NCBI GenBank assembly: GCA_902493515.1
Contig: CABUPE010000011.1
Span: forward strand, 1 to 60,974
Source: an uncultured Collinsella sp.
Lineage (GTDB): Bacteria > Actinomycetota > Coriobacteriia > Coriobacteriales > Coriobacteriaceae
Direction of reading: 5' to 3'
DNA: 60,974 nucleotides
The notes under the pieces are model-generated. The model was not told the origin of the DNA. It made no database searches and saw nothing but the letters and a program-made list of their open reading frames with translations. Both the position numbers and the translations under genes were made by a program. Shown here in pieces: positions 58,232-60,974 of this stretch (the stretch's first letter is position 1; each line of letters opens with the position of its first letter).

Positions 58232-59710
58232 ATGGGTAAGTTAAAACATGGATTTGACTCCGACTTTTTATGGGGCGGAGCCATATCGTGCTCGCAGGCC
58301 GATGGCGCCTGGAATGAGGGCGGAAAGGGAAAGTCGACGCAGGATTGTCGATGGCTGGATGGCACCTGGACTCATGACCAGATCGAGGACAAGCATCAAA
58401 ACAACCCCTTCTGCCATGACGAGCTAATGAACGCTCTCGCAGATGATGGCGTTGAGTTCTACCCGTTTAGGCGCGGTAACGACTTCTATCATCACTACCG
58501 TGAGGACATCGCGCTTTTTGCGGAGATGGGTCTCAAGCTGTTCCGCACCTCTATTTGCTGGAGCCGAATCTATCCTAACGGAGATGACCTTGAGCCTAAC
58601 CGTGAAGGCATCGAGTGGTATCGAAGCATGCTGGGTGAGTGCAAAAAGCACGGCATTAAGACCTTCGTCACCATGCTCCACTATGACATTCCGGTAAATC
58701 TCGTCACCACATATGGGGGATGGAAGAATCGCAAGACGATTGATTTCTTCGCCCGCTATGTCGAGACGATCGTTACGGAATTGGGCGACCTGGTCGATTT
58801 CTGGCTGCCTTTTAACGAGTTCAATGCAGCGCGTTTTTCGCCTTGGGACGGGGTCTGTCTGGTCAAAGACGAAGAGGGGGAGAACTTCGATCGAGCCATC
58901 TTCCAGTGTCTGCACCACGAGTTCGTTGCCAATGCGCGCGCCGTCGAGATTGTCCATCGTCTTTCGCCCGATACTCCCGTTGGCGGCATGATCGCTCGAT
59001 TCTGTACGTATCCTGCCACCTGCCGTCCCGAAGATAACATGCAGGCTATTCACGACGACCAGTATTCCAACTGGTTCTATACGGACGTGATGGCTCGTGG
59101 AAAATACCCCGCTTATATGAATCGCTATTTCGATGCGTGCGATATCGAGATTCAAATGGAGCCGGGCGATGAAGAGCTTATCGCTCGCAACACGGTCGAC
59201 TTCCTGGCCTTCTCGTACTACTTTTCCCAGGTATCCACCTGCGATCAGGGATGGGAGAAGACTGCGGGAAATCTGGTCATGGCAAACAAGAACCCTTATC
59301 TCGAGACGAGTGAGTGGGGCTGGCAGCTCGATCCCATTGGCCTGAGGGTTACCCTTAACCAGATGTATGACCGCTATGGGCTGCCCCTGTATATCGCCGA
59401 GAATGGCCTCGGTACATCTGATGTAGTCGAGGAGGATGGCAGCATCCACGACGAGTATCGAATCGATTATTTACGCCAGCACATAAAGTGCCTTAAAGAG
59501 GCAGTGATCGATGGCGTTGACGTGCGCGGATATATGATCTGGGGATTCATTGACCTTGTTGCCTGCGGTCCTCTTACGATGGACAAGCGATACGGGCTTA
59601 TCTATGTCGATCTGGATAATTGCGGCAACGGCACTGCGGAGCGCTTGCGTAAAGACTCTTTCTATTGGTACCAGAAATGTATCGCCACTAATGGCGAGGA
59701 TCTTGGATAG
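58232..59710 (+). CDS. 6-phospho-beta-glucosidase (GH1)
   Basis: 492 residues of glycoside hydrolase family 1. The acid/base Glu is in WLPFNEFNAARF and the nucleophile Glu in LYIAENGLGTSD. The N-terminus FLWGGAISCSQADGAWNEGG is typical. KRYGLIYVDLDN at the end matches the phosphate-recognising tail of 6-phospho-beta-glucosidases. It hydrolyses phosphorylated beta-glucosides in the cytoplasm after uptake by the PTS protein encoded next. AAGGAGG precedes the ATG at 58232 by 5 bases. Confidence 0.93.
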   Translation: MGKLKHGFDSDFLWGGAISCSQADGAWNEGGKGKSTQDCRWLDGTWTHDQIEDKHQNNPFCHDELMNALADDGVEFYPFRRGNDFYHHYREDIALFAEMGLKLFRTSICWSRIYPNGDDLEPNREGIEWYRSMLGECKKHGIKTFVTMLHYDIPVNLVTTYGGWKNRKTIDFFARYVETIVTELGDLVDFWLPFNEFNAARFSPWDGVCLVKDEEGENFDRAIFQCLHHEFVANARAVEIVHRLSPDTPVGGMIARFCTYPATCRPEDNMQAIHDDQYSNWFYTDVMARGKYPAYMNRYFDACDIEIQMEPGDEELIARNTVDFLAFSYYFSQVSTCDQGWEKTAGNLVMANKNPYLETSEWGWQLDPIGLRVTLNQMYDRYGLPLYIAENGLGTSDVVEEDGSIHDEYRIDYLRQHIKCLKEAVIDGVDVRGYMIWGFIDLVACGPLTMDKRYGLIYVDLDNCGNGTAERLRKDSFYWYQKCIATNGEDLG

Positions 59711-59721
59711 GAGTGATTGTT

Positions 59722-60969
59722 GTGGCAGACAAGAAGGAACTAGCCGCTCGTGTCCTCGAGCTCGTGGGCGGCGCCGATAACGTTGTTATGGCAACGCACT
59801 GCATTACAAGGCTCAGATTCAACCTGAAGGACGATAGCAAGGCAGACCTTGAGGCCCTTAAGACGCTTGACGGCGCCTTGGGCGCGCAAGTTAAAGACGG
59901 ACAGTGGCAGGTTATCATCGGCGCCAGCGTGGGGTCGGTATATGACGAATTGGAGCCCATGCTAGGCGACAGGATGGGTGGCGAGGTCTCCGCCGACGCC
60001 GAGCAGCCTGAGCTCCAAAAAGGTTCGGCTCGCGTATTCGATATCATCACCGGCATCTTCTCCGCTATCATTCCCGCACTGGTGGCGGGAGGCATCGTAA
60101 AGGGCATCCTGGCTGCTATCGCGGCTTTTGGAATCGACACGGGTGCCGGCGACTTTGCGATATTCAATATGATTTCGGATATCCCGTTCTACTTCTTGCC
60201 GTTTTTGCTGGCAATGTCTACAGCTGATAAGTTCCGGGTCAACCGTTCGCTTGCGCTTTGTGTTGCCGGATCGCTGATGTACCCGACCATTGTCAACGCT
60301 GTCGGTACGGGCGAGACGCCCCTTGCGCTGTTCGGTTTTGCGGTGCCGATTTTTAGCTACGCCGATTCCGTGTTCCCGGTTATCTTTGGCGTCATTGGCT
60401 TGTCTTTTGTATATCGCGCAATCGACAAAGTCGTACCGGATCTTTTTAAGCTCGTTGTCGTTCCGGCGCTCTCCCTTGCTATCGTGATTCCCGTCAACCT
60501 GTTTGTACTCGCTCCGATTGGTGCCTGGTGCGGTCTTGGTCTTGCCAACGGTATCGTTTGGCTATTCTCGACGTTAGGCCCCGTTGCCGGTTTTCTGCTG
60601 GGCTTCTTTATGCCGCTTATCGTGCTCTTCGGCATGCATCAGTCAACGAGCCCTATCCAGATTTCCAATATCGCAACGCTTGGGTATGACTATCTGCTCC
60701 CGATCTCTTTTTGCCATAACCTCGCCGAAAGCGGTGCGTCTTTTGGTGCAGCCCTGCGCATGACCGACGAAAAGCTCAAGTCCGCTGCAATGACGTGCGC
60801 CTTCTCAGCATTTATGGGAATTTCCGAGCCCGCCTTGTTTACCGTTCAGGTTCCTAACAGGACTCCGCTTATCGCTGCGATGATCGCGGATGGCATTGGC
60901 GGTGCGCTTACCGTTGTTCGATCGCGTCGAAAATGTTGGTGTAAGGGTGACGCCCTAGCGCCCGTTTAA
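59722..60969 (+). CDS. Beta-glucoside PTS transporter IIBC, aberrant C-terminus at window end
   Basis: About 415 residues from the GTG at 59722 (GGAG 8 bases upstream; GTG at 59713 is alternative). The EIIB domain has the phosphocysteine in THCITRLRFNLKDD. EIIC follows from residue 100 with GMHQSTSPIQISNIATLGYD and AFMGISEPALFTVQVPNR. After IADGIGGALT the sequence stops resembling EIIC and ends with VRSRRKCWCKGDALAPV. Normal IIBC proteins continue for another 60 or more residues and may have an EIIA. The gene is therefore truncated, by a mutation, a rearrangement or the contig end 5 bases beyond. Confidence 0.85.
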   Translation: MADKKELAARVLELVGGADNVVMATHCITRLRFNLKDDSKADLEALKTLDGALGAQVKDGQWQVIIGASVGSVYDELEPMLGDRMGGEVSADAEQPELQKGSARVFDIITGIFSAIIPALVAGGIVKGILAAIAAFGIDTGAGDFAIFNMISDIPFYFLPFLLAMSTADKFRVNRSLALCVAGSLMYPTIVNAVGTGETPLALFGFAVPIFSYADSVFPVIFGVIGLSFVYRAIDKVVPDLFKLVVVPALSLAIVIPVNLFVLAPIGAWCGLGLANGIVWLFSTLGPVAGFLLGFFMPLIVLFGMHQSTSPIQISNIATLGYDYLLPISFCHNLAESGASFGAALRMTDEKLKSAAMTCAFSAFMGISEPALFTVQVPNRTPLIAAMIADGIGGALTVVRSRRKCWCKGDALAPV

Positions 60970-60974
60970 CGAAG

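Overview
The window looks like a chromosomal segment of a Coriobacteriia gut anaerobe, most likely Collinsella. Overall base composition is high in G+C. The gene order secA-prfB-(tkt)-ftsE-ftsX-rnr-smpB, a transketolase split into two genes, a ribosomal protein L31 gene, an [FeFe] hydrogenase and many short intergenic palindromes all fit that group. The assignment rests on gene content and protein character read by eye; no database search was possible. The last gene breaks off in foreign-looking sequence a few bases before the window ends, so the right edge may be a contig end.

Layout. 0.2-6.8 kb: an accessory ABC exporter locus (double permease, ATPase, permease-ATPase fusion, small membrane protein), followed by remnants of a BrnT/BrnA-like toxin-antitoxin pair and a 609-bp near-identical duplicate of the fusion's ATPase domain. 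6.8-19.6 kb: housekeeping genes (L31, secA, prfB, a YitT-type membrane protein, split transketolase, ftsE, ftsX, rnr). 19.7-25 kb: a lone serine recombinase, VanZ-like and ArsC/Spx-like proteins, a truncated-looking regulator-type protein, tRNA-Gln and tRNA-Glu, a TPR protein, smpB, a flavin reductase and a rubredoxin-like protein. 25-38 kb: an Nramp transporter, a phosphoglycerate mutase gene with an in-frame TGA, gltB-gltD, two poorly known proteins (one with a DUF559/Vsr-like nuclease domain) and an amidohydrolase. 38-45 kb: a CsoR-CopZ-CopA copper operon, then a Ser/Thr kinase with a DUF6273-like domain next to an FHA protein. 45.6-61 kb: a DEAD-box RNA helicase, an EFR1-type ferredoxin, a four-gene hydrogenase/importer operon, a RelB-like protein with a CPBP membrane protease, and an AraC-regulated beta-glucoside cassette (GH1 enzyme, PTS IIBC).

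How the genes work together: secA, prfB, ftsEX, rnr and smpB serve export, translation termination, division and RNA quality control. gltBD assimilates ammonia. The copper operon has a CsoR-type operator inside the copA promoter. The hydrogenase operon (NuoF/GltD-like flavoprotein, HydA, Tat lipoprotein, permease-ATPase fusion) links H2 metabolism to an importer of unknown substrate.

The most unusual content is non-coding. Several families of dyad-symmetric repeats have fixed lengths. The clearest is a 57-bp element with 15-bp arms and exactly 27 bp between them, found nine times between 27 and 46 kb. Eight copies form four tandem pairs with an 80- or 81-bp period, and these pairs bracket the nuclease-like gene and the kinase/FHA module. 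Other families are a 67-bp element (three copies, one supplying the C-terminus of CopA), a three-unit 48-bp hairpin array with a 62-bp period, and a 123-bp hairpin with 27-bp perfect arms upstream of ftsE.
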